Shown: positions 51,800-62,094 of the stretch, one piece after another
How positions within the stretch are numbered: position 1 is the first letter of the stretch
Layout of the letters: every line of letters begins with the position of its first letter
DNA from: Zeus faber
Lineage: Eukaryota; Chordata; Actinopteri; Zeiformes; Zeidae
Assembly: GCA_960531495.1 (NCBI GenBank)
Contig: OY482848.1
Coordinates: forward strand, 37,805,820 to 37,869,819
DNA: 64,000 nt
Direction of reading: 5' to 3'
The notes under the pieces: generated by a model
Seen by the model: only the letters and a program-made list of their open reading frames with translations
Told to the model about the DNA's origin: nothing
The model's database searches: none
Made by a program: the position numbers and the translations under genes

Positions 51800-52488
51800 G
51801 ATGCCCCGGGTCGATGAACTTCTTGACCGGTTAGGTACAGCTAGTTTTTTCACGACACTGGATTTCACCAAGGGCAACTGGCAGATTCTCTTGTCTCAGG
51901 AGTCCAAGAAAAATCTGTGTCACGCCGTTTGGCTTATACCACTTTCGCACACTTCTGTTCGGGTTGTTTGGTGCCCCAGCCACCTTTCAGAGACTCATGG
52001 ACTGCGTTCTGCGTCCGCACGTAACATATGCCTCGGCCTACCTAGATGACGTTATTATTCACAGCGACACCTGGGAGCGGCAAATGCAGCATGTGGGCAT
52101 TGTGCTGGAGTCCCTGAGGCGGGCTGGGATCACCGCCAACCCAAAGAAGTGTGCTGTGGGATGGCGGGAGGTACAGTATCTGGGGTACCACTTGGGCGAA
52201 GGCCTGGTCTGACCCCAGCTTGATAAAACCGCAACGGTCGCAACCACGCCAAGACCTAAGACCAAGAAGGAGGTGAAGCAGTTTGTCCCCAACTTTTCAG
52301 AGCTAACCAGCCCCCTGACTGACTTAACTCAAAAAGCTGCTCCAGATCCGGTCCAGTGGTCAGAGAAGTGCCAGCAGGCATTTGCGAGGTTAAGGTCAGC
52401 GCTCTGTGGAATGCCAGTGCTGTATAACCTAAACTTCTCTCTCCCATTTTGTCTGCAGACCAACGCGTCGAACAGAGGGGACCGAGTG
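51800..52488 (+). pseudogene. Gmr1-like reverse transcriptase (part)
   Basis: PRVDELLDRLGTASFFTTLD, LFGAPATFQRLMD, ASAYLDDVIIHSD (catalytic YLDD), TANPKKCAVGWREVQYLGYH, KKEVKQF and FSLPFCLQTNAS. A frameshift near 51940 and the jump from SQRADV to PRVDELL (about 51790-51810) show deletion of the N-terminal fingers. Confidence 0.8.
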
Positions 52489-52489
52489 T

Positions 52490-53480
52490 CCCAGTAGAAC
52501 CGTAGAGAGCGGTTCCTCCCAGTAGAAGCTGTACAGAGCAGTACAGAGCAGTTCCTTCCAGTAGAACTGGTACACCGCGATTCCTTCCAGTAGAACTGGT
52601 ACAGAGCAATAACAAGTGGTTCCTTCCAGTAGAACTGGTACAGAGCGTTTCCTCCCAGTAGAACTGGTACAGGGTGATTCCTTCCAGTAGAACCTGTACA
52701 CAGCGGTTCTTCGCAGTAGAACATTTTGGCAGACCATGGTGGCGTGGTCAAGCCACCGCTGGAGGCGATGCAGGCTCCCTTCCTGGGGCAGTGAGGATCG
52801 GCGGATTTCTCACGCCCCCTTCGTCCGCCACAAACCTGTACAGAGCAGTTCCTCTCAGCTGAAGCATCTCCCAGTAGAACCGGTACAGAGAGGTTCCTCC
52901 CAGTTGAAGCAGTACAGAGCGGTTCCTCCCAGTGGAACTGGTAGAGAGTGGTTCCTCCCAGTAGAACCAGTAGAGAGTGGTTCCTTCCAGTAGAACTGGT
53001 ACGGAGCAATAACAAGTGGTTCCTTCCAGTAGAAGGGGTATAGAACGGTTCCTCCCAGTAGAAGCGGTACAGAGCTGTACGGTGCGGTTCCTTCCAGTAG
53101 AACCTGTACAGAGCGGTTCCTCCCAGTATAACCTGTATCGAGTGGTTCCTCCCAGAAAAAAACTGTACAAGCGGTACCTCCCATTAGAAGCGGTATAGAG
53201 CGGTTCCTCCCAGTAGAAGCGGTATCGAGCAGTTTCTCCCAGTAGAACCGGTACATAGTGATTTCTCTCATAGAACTGGTACAGATTTTTTTCATTCCAG
53301 TAGAACCTGTACAGAGCTGTTCCTTCCAGTAGAATCGGTACAGACCGGTTACTCCCAGTAGAACCGGTACAGAGCGGTAACGAGTGGTTTCTTCCAGGAG
53401 AACCGGTACAGAGGGGTTCCTCAAAAAAGAACCTGTACAAAGCGGTTCTTCACAGTAGAACAGGTACGGAGCTGTTCCGG
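52490..53480. repeat. about 30-bp-unit minisatellite fused to the Gypsy 3' end
   Basis: About 30 copies of ggtacagagcggttcctccc followed by agtagaacc. The same unit appears about four times at 49790-49910, in the leader of the Gmr1-like element, and once near 48025. The array interrupts RNase H coding. Long frames on both strands are artefacts. Confidence 0.9.
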
Positions 53481-53552
53481 TTTCCCTGTCTTCGCTGCTG
53501 ATGCTGCACAACCCGTTCCTGATCAATTATTCAATAAAGTGAAGGAAAGGGA

Positions 53553-53609
<57 letters not shown>

Positions 53610-53701
53610 TCTATCTATCTATCTATCTATCTATCTACATACACATATATATATACTGTATATAAATATATATATTTATATATATATGTATTTATTTCTT
53701 T

Positions 53702-53747
<46 letters not shown>

Positions 53748-53750
53748 ATG
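53553..53750. repeat. (AC)n, (ATCT)n and (TA)n microsatellite cluster
   Basis: Three adjoining simple repeats: AC 53553-53606, ATCT 53608-53635, TA-rich 53640-53745. Further short GGA and TCTG runs at 53868-53895 and 53930-53985. Confidence 0.95.
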
Positions 53751-54197
53751 TGTGTGTGAAGCAGCTTTCTGTCCCTGCATGCCAACGCTAACATGTTAAA
53801 TTATTCATCCTGTTGAGGCAGCGATGGCAGAATACTGAACGATAGATCGATGAGAGGAAGGTGAAAGAGGAGGAGGAGGAGGAGGAGGAGAAGGGAAGCG
53901 ATGATCAGATTCTGTTTCATTATAAAATATATGTCTGTCTTTCTGTCTACCTCTCTGTCTTTCTGTCTGTCTGTTTTCTGTCTAACGAGCTTGTTAAGCC
54001 ACTAGAACAACACACTCATTTTGTTCTGTCTCTCTCTCTTCCTCTCCTTTACTTACACATTCTCTTCATCCCTGATATTGTTCCCCCTGTCTTCTGTTCT
54101 CTCTCCCTCTCTCTCTCTTTTTATTTCCATGGGAACAAGGTGTTTACACTGCAAGAGTAAGACAACACAACAAACAAACAAATAAAAAAATATATGA

Positions 54198-54224
<27 letters not shown>

Positions 54225-54248
<24 letters not shown>

Positions 54249-54490
54249 CGGGTGTTTGCACCTCCTGCTGGCTGCAGCGGGTGTTTCCACCTCCCACTGG
54301 GTGCAGCGGGTGTTTCCACCTCCTGTTGAGTACAGCGGGTGTTTCTACCTCCTGCTGCGTGTACCGGGTGTTTCCACCTCCTGCTGCGTGCACCGGGTGT
54401 TTCCACTTCCTGCTGGGTGCAGCGGGTGTTTCCACCTCCTGCTGGGTGCAGCAGGTGTTTCCACCTCCTGCTGGGTGCAGCAGGTGCAGC
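54225..54490. repeat. 30-bp minisatellite gcagcgggtgtttccacctcctgctgggt
   Basis: Eight copies after a TA/GA microsatellite (54205-54250). All frames stay open because the unit is 30 bp; no gene is implied. Confidence 0.92.
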
Positions 54491-54629
54491 CAGGTCTACC
54501 TGTGGAGGCCTCTCTCCATGGCGAGGCTGTGCTCGCTGAGTCTCTACATCCTCAAGGACTTCCTTAGTTTTGAATGAGTCACAGCGGTTTCTCCGCCGCT
54601 GAGTATTCTCTATTTGGGGATTAAATAGA

Positions 54630-54800
54630 ATTTCAGTTTGTCCTGGTTTGTCCCAGTTTGTTCTGGTTTGTTCTAGTTTGTTCTGGTTTGTTTCTCGTTT
54701 GTTCTGGTTTGTTCTGGTTTGTTTCTCGTTTGTTCTATTTTTTTCTGGTTTGTTCTGGTTTGCTCTCGTTGGTTCTGGTTTATTTCTCTTCGGTTCCAAT
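54630..54800. repeat. tggtttgttctggtttgttc repeat
   Basis: Decamer-based T/G-rich array. 54800-55015 is unassigned. Confidence 0.9.
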
Positions 54801-55016
54801 TTCTTATGGTTGTTTGTCACCGTTTGGTCTCATGGGGTTTCTACACTCTCTCTGGAGGTCAGGGTCTTCTATTTTTATATTAATATATTTAATGGGTATC
54901 ATCCTCATTGTAGATGCTTCATTTGTAGTTTTAAGTTGTACATGGAGAATGGATTTGTAGAATTATAACCGAGTCCAATATTTAAAAGCAGATTTAAACT
55001 GGGATGTCTAGCTTGA

Positions 55017-55224
55017 TACATTACATTACGTCATTTAGCAGACGCTTTTATCCAAAGCGACTTACAATTGTTCAAACACTGACGGACGCAGCCATCAGGA
55101 GCAATTAGGGGTTAAGTGTCTTGCTCAAGGACACTACAGCATGCTAGCAGGAGGAGCTTGGGATCGAACCAGCAACCTTTGGATCACTAGACCACCAGCG
55201 CTACCTCCTGAGCTACCATCCCCA
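55017..55224 (-). mobile_element. SINE copy 6
   Basis: Minus-oriented full copy (tail cagacgcttttatccaaagc, head ctcctgagctaccatcccc). Confidence 0.86.
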
Positions 55225-55500
55225 ATATTGATGTTCCTTTTGATGGCGTAGAAAACCCTACTCGCCTTGTCTCTCAGCTCGTTCACAGCTTTGTTGAAGT
55301 TGCCTGTGGTGCTGGTGTTTAAGCTGACCTAGGTCTAGTTTTTTATAGTTTCTAGGGCTTTGGGATCAAGAAATAATTGAAGTTTGTGGTTTTGGAGGAT
55401 GGATGATGATGAATATCATAATTTTAGACTTGTGTGTCTGCTAGTCTGACACTGGCGCTGTAGACTGTTCCAACGTCCTCAGCAGGTCATCCATGTAGAT

Positions 55501-56198
55501 CATGGGTCTCAAACTCGCAGCCGCGGGCCAATTGAGGCCCGTGGGACGATATTTTATGGCCCCATCCTCACCCAGACTCTACCTCCAGCGGCCCCCAGGT
55601 GTCACGACCAGGGCTAGGAGAGACCCAAATGCACGACACGGGGAGACGGGAGGCAGATGAAGAATGGTTATCAGCCCACATGGTGGAGCTGGCCGGCCGG
55701 ACCCGGTCAGGTAGGGATGGAGCAGGGCTGGGCAGGGATGACGATGACGGGGAGGAGGGGTCCAGGATCTGGGTGGAGAGATGGGGAACCGGGCTGGATG
55801 GAGAGGGACAGACAGCCTTGGTCAACGAGCGGAGACAAGCAGGTAAACTGGGCTGGCTGGAGAGGGACGGACAGACTGGGTCGACGAGAGGAGACAAGCA
55901 GGTAAGGGGAAGACGAAACAAAGAGACATAAACTAGGGACTAGAAACAAGCACTAGGAGCTAGGAACTTGGAAGTAGGAATGGAGCCAGTAGCTGGACAA
56001 CTCGGGTAAGCTAGTTGACAGTCTGGCAATGAATGATTGGAAAGCTGGAGACAAAATACTGTGTGGAGTGATGCAGGTAATTGATCCCAGCTGTGTGCAA
56101 TTGGCTCACGGGGGGAGCTGCAGATGGAGCAAGAGTGGCCTCTAGTGGCACTGGGAGGCCGTGGCCCTAACACCAGGTAAGTGAGTTTGAGACCCCTG
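55501..56198. mobile_element. hAT-type MITE (120 bp) split by a solo LTR
   Basis: Terminal inverted repeats CATGGGTCTCAAACTC and GAGTTTGAGACCCCTG (15/16) with a perfect 8-bp target duplication ATGTAGAT (55493-55500, 56199-56206), both hAT hallmarks. Removing the LTR and one CCAGG leaves 120 bp, too short to encode a transposase. Confidence 0.88.
55600..56172 (-). mobile_element. solo LTR, family 1, copy 2
   Basis: 573 bp, TGTCACGACC ... GGCCCTAACA on the plus strand, reverse-complement relative of 28356-28911, with perfect target duplication CCAGG (55595-55599, 56173-56177). Confidence 0.9.
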
Positions 56199-56774
56199 AT
56201 GTAGATGTTGAAAAGGGTGCGACTCGCGCTGCATCCTGGTATCCCCCTCGGCTTTGGGTAAAGAGGTCTGTGTGTTTTTTGCCGATCTTGACAGCCACTT
56301 GTTTGTGTACATGAACTTTATGATGTCGTAGGCCCCCCGACACTACTTTCTAACAGTTTATACACCAGACCCTGTGCCAAATTGAATCAAAGACATTTTT
56401 AAGTCAATGAAGCAGGGGAATCATTTGCTTTTGTTTTTGATTATTTGGTTGTCACTTACTGTGCTGGGGGGAAAGATATGCTCTGTTGTAAAAAGCCAAT
56501 TTGGGATTTGCAGAGGACCTTGTTTTCAGTGAGGAGGTATCGCAGTCTGTGGTTGAGGATCATACAGAGGTTGCTGTTGACACAGATCCCACCATAGCTA
56601 TCAGGTCACATTTGTCTCCACCTTTGTGGACCGGTGTGATCAGTCCTTGGTTCTGAATATTTGGGAAGATACCGGAGCTCAGGACAGTGTTCCAGAGTTT
56701 TAGTGCAGCCAGGTGGAATTTGATTATTTCATGTAGGATGCCGTCAACACCCCAGGTCTTCTTGGTATCCAGTG

Positions 56775-56900
56775 ATTCGAAACTTCACATAGAAAGGACC
56801 CTAATCAGACAATATCCTCCGCAGCACAGTGCCAATAGAACCCCAGGCGGAACTCAAACCCACAACCTTCTTGCTGTGAGGCAGCGCCACCGTGACACAC
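56775..56900 (-). mobile_element. fragment of the tRNA-headed fish retroposon
   Basis: Minus strand gtgtcacggtggcgctgcct, then cacagcaagaaggttgtggg; same family as 6752-7164 and 30478-30597. Confidence 0.65.
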
Positions 56901-57630
56901 ACTGTTCCTCTGGAAGGCTGTTCCTCTGAAAGGCTGTTCCACTCAAAGGCTGATCCTCTGGAAGACTGTTCCTCTGGAAAGCTGATGCTCTGGAAGGCTG
57001 TTCCTCTGGAAGTCTGTTCCTCTGGAAGAATGTTCCTCTGGAAGGCTGTCTCTGGAAGGCTGTTCCTCTGGAAGACTGTTCCACTCAAAGGATGTTTCTC
57101 TGAAAGGCTGTTCCTCTGGAAGTCTGTTCCTCTGGAAGAATGTTCCTCTGGAAGGCTGTGTCTCTGGAAGGCTGTTCCTCTGAAAGCCTGTTCTTCTTGA
57201 AGACTGATCCTCTGGAAGACTACTCCCATGAAAGGCTGTTCCTCTGAAAGGCTGTTGCTCTGAAAGGCTGTTCCTCTGGAAGACTGTTCCTCTTGAAGAC
57301 GGTTCCTCTGAAAGGCTGATTCACTGGAAGTCTGATCCTCTGGAAAGCTGTTCCTCTGAAAGGCTGATCCTCTGCAAAATGGTTCCTCTGAAAGGCTGGT
57401 CCCCTGGAAGGCTGTTCTTCTGGAAGGCTATTCCTCTGTAAGGCTGTTCCTCTGAAAGCCTGCTCTTCTTGAAGACTGATCCTCTGGAAGACTGCTCCAC
57501 TGGAAGACTGATCCTCTGAAAGGCTGTTCCTCTGGAAGGATGATCCTCTGGAAGGCGGTTCCTTTGGAAGGCTTTTCCTCTGAAAGACTGTTCCTCTGGA
57601 AGACTGAGCCTCTTGGAGGCTGTTCCAGAG
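56900..57630. repeat. 15-bp-unit minisatellite ggaaggctgttcctct
   Basis: About 48 copies of a 15-bp unit (gaaggctgttcctct) with gaagactgatcctct variants. The unit starts at the end of a LINE coding frame (SLWNSL) and reads LPEEQSSRGTAFQRN-like on the minus strand, an artefact. Confidence 0.92.
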
Positions 57631-57639
57631 GCTTGGAGC

Positions 57640-59180
57640 CTAGCAGCTGAAGGCAGGACCACTAAATGTTTTGATCTTCTTTGTGAAACAGCTAATAGAG
57701 AAGAAGGCTCTAAGGCTCGGTCCTGGTTCATAACACAAAAGCATTTCTGAGGCAGTTTGCTGCAAGGACATTCAGTGCCTGATAAACAAATAAAATAATG
57801 ATTTGATAATAATAAAATATTTTTTTCAAATCCATATGAAATCCAACAGGTAACCAGTGTAATGCTCTCCTTTTGGTCTAATTCAGCACTCTTGCAGCAG
57901 GATTTTGAATGAATGGCTGGTTGTAAAAGCATCAGAGAGAGAGAAGTGGCCTCATGTTAGAGATGTTCTTCAGATGATAAAATGCTGTTTTGAGCACAGG
58001 CCTTAAAATTAAAATCAGAGTCAAATATCAATCCCAGATTTACTTATGGAGTCAGTTTCTCTCCCTGAGCCATAGAACCAATGATCATTACTTCTGTTTT
58101 ATCCTGGTTGAGCTGTTAAAAAATTTGGTGACCTCATAGTTTTTGGAGGCCTTTATATCTAAAAAACTGTTTACCAGTGAGTCAATCAGCCACAAAGAGC
58201 TGAGTATCATCAGCACAGTCGTGAGTGGAAAGAGACGCTGTGCTTCCTGATGACACTGCCCAGCAGTTGCATGTACAGATTAAAAAGTAATGTTCCAAAA
58301 ATTGAGCCTTGTGGCACCGCACAGGTTACCTCATAGTTTTTGGAGGAGTGGTCATCTGGGAGTATTGATACAAAAAAAACCATTCAGAAGATATGAAGTA
58401 AATCAGTTAAAAACAATTCCAGACAGGCCAACAGGCTCACTTAATGTATCTTAAAGAATGTGGAGGTCCACAGTTTCAAAGGCAGCACCAGAACTGAAGG
58501 ATTGTTGTGGTCAACATTTGTTCTGATATTGTTCACTACTTTTAGCAGGACTGTCGCTGTGCTGTGATGTGTCCTACAACCTGATTGAAACATTTCTAAT
58601 TGAGTGTTTGAGTACAAAAAGGTACTGAGCTGATTCAAAGTGCAGTGTGCTTGTTCTGCTGGAAGATACCAGATCTCATGCTGGTTATTTTCTCTGTGAA
58701 GTAGCCAGCAAAAGCGTTACATTTCGAACCTGGAAGGTGAATCCTGCAGTTAGTTGTGGGGTTTACCAGGGAATCTATTCCAAAAAGTAGTCTGAGATTT
58801 TGAATGTTGGTGTTCCTCAGGTTTAAGAAATATGCTTGCCGTGATGTTGGAATTGCCTTGTTGTAATCTTTACGTTTTTCGGTGAGTGTACTGTGATGGA
58901 TTTTGTTTTTCGCCATGTGCGCTCAGCATGTGTTTTTAGTTCCATGGTTTTATTATTTTTCCATGGGGAAATCTTTTCTGTAGTTATTTCCCTGGCTTTA
59001 ATTGGAGTGACTGCGTCAAGCACTGTTTTAATTTTTCGACTAAAATCACAAACCAAGTGTTCACAGGACGTTCTTCTTGTAGGCCACAATATGTGATGGG
59101 ATAGTTGTGGCTACTCATGCATGTGGTAATGCAGCCTTTTGTGACAATACATTCTGTGGTACTTGGCAGAGGAAGATTAA
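57640..59180 (-). pseudogene. L2-like LINE ORF2 remnant
   Basis: From high to low coordinates: RKIKTVLDAVTPIKAR, ERTWRKTK, SRQAYFLNLRNTN, AGYFTEKI, then VNNIRTNVDHNNPSVLVL (before the RT motif A), [17 protein letters not shown] (motif B), QDKTEVIVIG-type sequence, and AFSCWAPSLWNSL at 57630-57665. This is the usual order of an L2/CR1-group ORF2, with many frameshifts and stops. Confidence 0.7.
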
Positions 59181-59282
59181 AATAGTTAAAAATGCACAGT
59201 GGTGGTCAGATAGAGACAGATCAGTATGTTGATATTAACACCATATGATATAATTAAATCCAAGGTGTGTCCATGTTTGTGA

Positions 59283-59590
59283 GTCAGTATGTTCACATGC
59301 CCACAGCCTTCTAGCGCCACTAGGGGCCGCTCATCTTCTCTGCCACTCCTTCTTCCTGCACCTCCCCACACAGCTGAGGTCCATCAACCATCAGAACCTG
59401 CAGTATTTATTCCCCGGTCCTCCATCTGCTCATCACCTGATCGTCAGCTAACCTACCTCAGTTAGTATCTCTCCTGGCGCCAGCTGACTCTGAGAATTTG
59501 ATTGTTTTGTCTCCATACTAATCTGCCTGTTTCCCTCTCCATGGCCAAGCTGTTCCTGTCATGTCATGTCATGTCATGTCTTGCCTGTCA
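59283..59590 (+). mobile_element. LTR-like fragment
   Basis: ccacagccttctagcgccac with ctaggggccgctc and later Leu/Ser-coding pyrimidine-rich text resembles, but is not the same as, the family 1 LTR; it ends in catgtcatgtcatgtc. Tentative. Confidence 0.35.
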
Positions 59591-59599
59591 TGTCTAGGT

Positions 59600-61250
59600 A
59601 GTCAAGATAAATTTCATTGCATTATATCGTAGGTGAGACCCTCTGTGGTTGGGGTGCCATTCATCTTGATTAAAGAATGTAGGGTGGCCCCAGAAAAGAT
59701 CGAAGTTAAGGTAAATTTGTCACAAGCAGTTTTTCACCATGAATTTAAGGAGAACAGATGACTGAATTTCTCTATACCCCTTTTGTAGGTTGCTAGGGTT
59801 CCTGAAAATGTAATGTTTTTTCCAGTTGCTTTAAGGGTTGTGAGAAAAGTAATAAAATATTCCTTTCAAGTTTCGGACTCACAGTGAGAAATGTTGTTTC
59901 TGCCAATGTGTGCCATCACAGCGCTCATGCTAGCATTCCAAGCATGGCTGAGAAGTGCGGACCGCTGCAGAGTTTCCGTGGGAGGGGAGTGAGAGCCCCC
60001 GAACGATGGAATCACCCATCACCACGGTGGGAGCAAGCCATGGTGGAAGGGTGGGTGCAGTGGGGAATCGCGGTACGAGTCCTGGTTCAGCACCATTAAA
60101 CTTTTTTCAAGCCTCAGCTCCGGACGAGATGGTAGGGGGTGGAGGGCTTCTCTCTGTCTTCCTCTCTACTGTACCCACTTCTCTCCACTGACGTTCCCTT
60201 GGGCATGGTGTGGATTTGGAGCCCGTTGAGCGTCCCACAGTTGGAGCTGCCATGTCGGTGGTCAGTGGTGGAAAGTGCTACTCAGCCAGTGTTTCCACAC
60301 ATGGCTCTTGAACCGGCAGAGTTGATGCAAGGAGCATTGAGTTTTGTGCTCCCATGTCAGCTGATCCGATGAAAAGCTGGAGCTAAAAGTGTCCTGAAGT
60401 TTCAATGTCTCATTTAACACAGCATATAGTTTCATGTGCAAATCAGTTTCTCCTGCAGTTCTTTTATTTTATTGCCTTTGGTGCAGGTACAGTTTTCTGT
60501 AAAATCCTCCACACTGATGATTAAAGACATGTCACAGAATTTGCATTTTTGGGCCCTCTTGCTCTGGGCCGTAGTTGGACCGTCCTTTTCTCAGAAGAAC
60601 TCCTAACAAAAAAGAAAACTTACACCCACAGACGGAGCGGCTGCCACCGAACGGTTCCCGCAAAGTGGTCCCCGCTTTCTTCTCCTGTGCCCTCTCTCTG
60701 ATTGTAGAGAAGTCTTCCTCAAAGGGATTTAGGTTGCCCGGATCATCACTGTACCATTATTGTTGACGAGTACAGTGGTTTGTTCATCATCCGGCTTTGT
60801 CTTTAGTGTCCACCCTCCACTGAAACACTCTTTCTTAATGGAGGACTAGTGATCTCTTATGGCAGTGTTCCATGCATGGAGATTGTCAGTGTGGATGGAG
60901 ACATGTGATTGATTTCCATTTTCCAGACAGTCAGCAAATAATGTCTCTGGACTGTTCTCCAGGCCATCCTCGTTATACTTTTTCCTTGTAGAGGAATTAG
61001 TGTTTTTTGCCGAAAACTCTACTTTGGTGTCTTCTATGTGGAGGTGTGTGGAGCAAAGGGAAGCATTAGAGGCATTTGCTTAGTGGAGAGGAGGGTGTGG
61101 TGCTCTTCTTCCATTGTTCAGGTTCAAGTGCTTTCACGCTGCTCCTCTTCACACCTCAGGGTGACTGAAGGTTGCTCCTCGAAGACTTGGTATCCAAGTA
61201 CTAGTTAAAGGTTATACCCTAACACAAGGCTAATAGTATAATAGCATAAA
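59600..61250 (-). other. possible 5' part of the L2-like LINE, heavily decayed
   Basis: Minus-strand text has short protein-like islands (a Cys-rich KCKFCDMSLIIS-type segment near 60530-60550), compatible with LINE ORF1, but no continuous frame. No other gene was seen. Confidence 0.3.
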
Positions 61251-61269
61251 AGTATAGTAGCATAAATAC

Positions 61270-61277
61270 TATAATAG

Positions 61278-61349
<72 letters not shown>

Positions 61350-61441
61350 CATCATCATCATTTTATAATAATAATATGAATATTAATATTAATAACAATA
61401 TGGTCATTATTTTAATTACTATTATATATAATACTAATAAC

Positions 61442-61482
<41 letters not shown>

Positions 61483-61490
61483 TTTCACTG
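61270..61490. repeat. (ATT)n / (TAA)n tract
   Basis: taataataa turning into ttattatta, partly self-complementary, followed by a second TTA block at 61442-61482. Confidence 0.92.
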
Positions 61491-61553
61491 AGTTTCTGAG
61501 TTAAAGCTACTGAAGCTGAAGTGACATTTCAGCTGTACTCAGCATCTGCAGCT

Positions 61554-61555
<2 letters not shown>

Positions 61556-61612
<57 letters not shown>
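61556..61612. repeat. (CA)n microsatellite
   Basis: About 28 CA dinucleotides. Confidence 0.95.
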
Positions 61613-61614
<2 letters not shown>

Positions 61615-61779
61615 TATAGAATTATATATACATACATTTATGGAAAAACATCCTTTTGAAAGATCTTTACTTTTACTCTGAGGTAGGAGTACCTTTGTTG
61701 ACTGATGGAAATGGAGGTTCAACTTGTGCAGAAAATACTGAATGTATTAAAACAAAGGATGATTCAGACACACACATAC

Positions 61780-61985
61780 ACACACTAGTACTGCAGCACT
61801 ACTGCATTACTACCGCATAACTACTGCAATACTACTGCATTACTACTGCAGCACTACTGCATTACTACCGCATTACTACTGCAGTACAACTGCATTACTA
61901 CTGCAGCACTACTGAAGTACTACTGCATTACTTCAGCAGTACTACTGCATTACTACTGCAGTACCAATGCTATACTAGTGCAGTA
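61780..61985. repeat. actactgcattactactgcag repeat
   Basis: Units of 10-11 bp (tactgcatta, ctactgcagt), about 18 copies. Confidence 0.9.
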
Positions 61986-62094
61986 CTTTGACTCCATCTC
62001 CCCGTGAACCCATAGTCCTTCAGCCTCCATCTTGTTTCTGTCACTTCCTTCACTTCCTGTTCTATGACAAGTGTCCTGTGCAAGGACAAGATTG

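Larger units (their letters stand above)
49790..52488 (+). mobile_element. Gmr1-like Ty3/Gypsy retrotransposon (integrase before RT), decayed
   Basis: Order on the plus strand: gag with zinc knuckle (49930-50548), integrase with chromo/linker end (50640-51650), RT (51800-52488). Ty3/Gypsy elements normally have RT before integrase; the reverse order is the mark of the fish Gmr1 group. The protease and the first part of RT are deleted, RNase H is cut at PFCLQTNASNRG where a minisatellite begins, and a SINE interrupts the integrase C-terminus. Confidence 0.75.
55230..56770 (-). pseudogene. LINE reverse transcriptase remnant, host of the nested insertions
   Basis: On the minus strand, from about 56760 down: QGLITPVHKGGDKCD, VKIGKKHTDLFTQSRG, then FNIY interrupted at 56206, resuming YMDDLLRTLEQSTAP below 55500 and ending near KSKIMIF. 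These are RT motifs around the Q-G-x-x-x-S-P-x-L-F-N-I-Y box. Several stops and frameshifts are present. Confidence 0.7.

Noticed and set aside
52329-53526. Several long minus-strand frames rich in YRFYWEEPLCTGSTGRN
   Set aside because: Artefact of the roughly 30-bp minisatellite; no homology to any protein family I know.
54053-54820. Minus-strand 255-codon frame
   Set aside because: It combines two tandem repeats (gttctggttt and the 30-bp unit) and a TA/GA microsatellite; no protein-like composition outside them.
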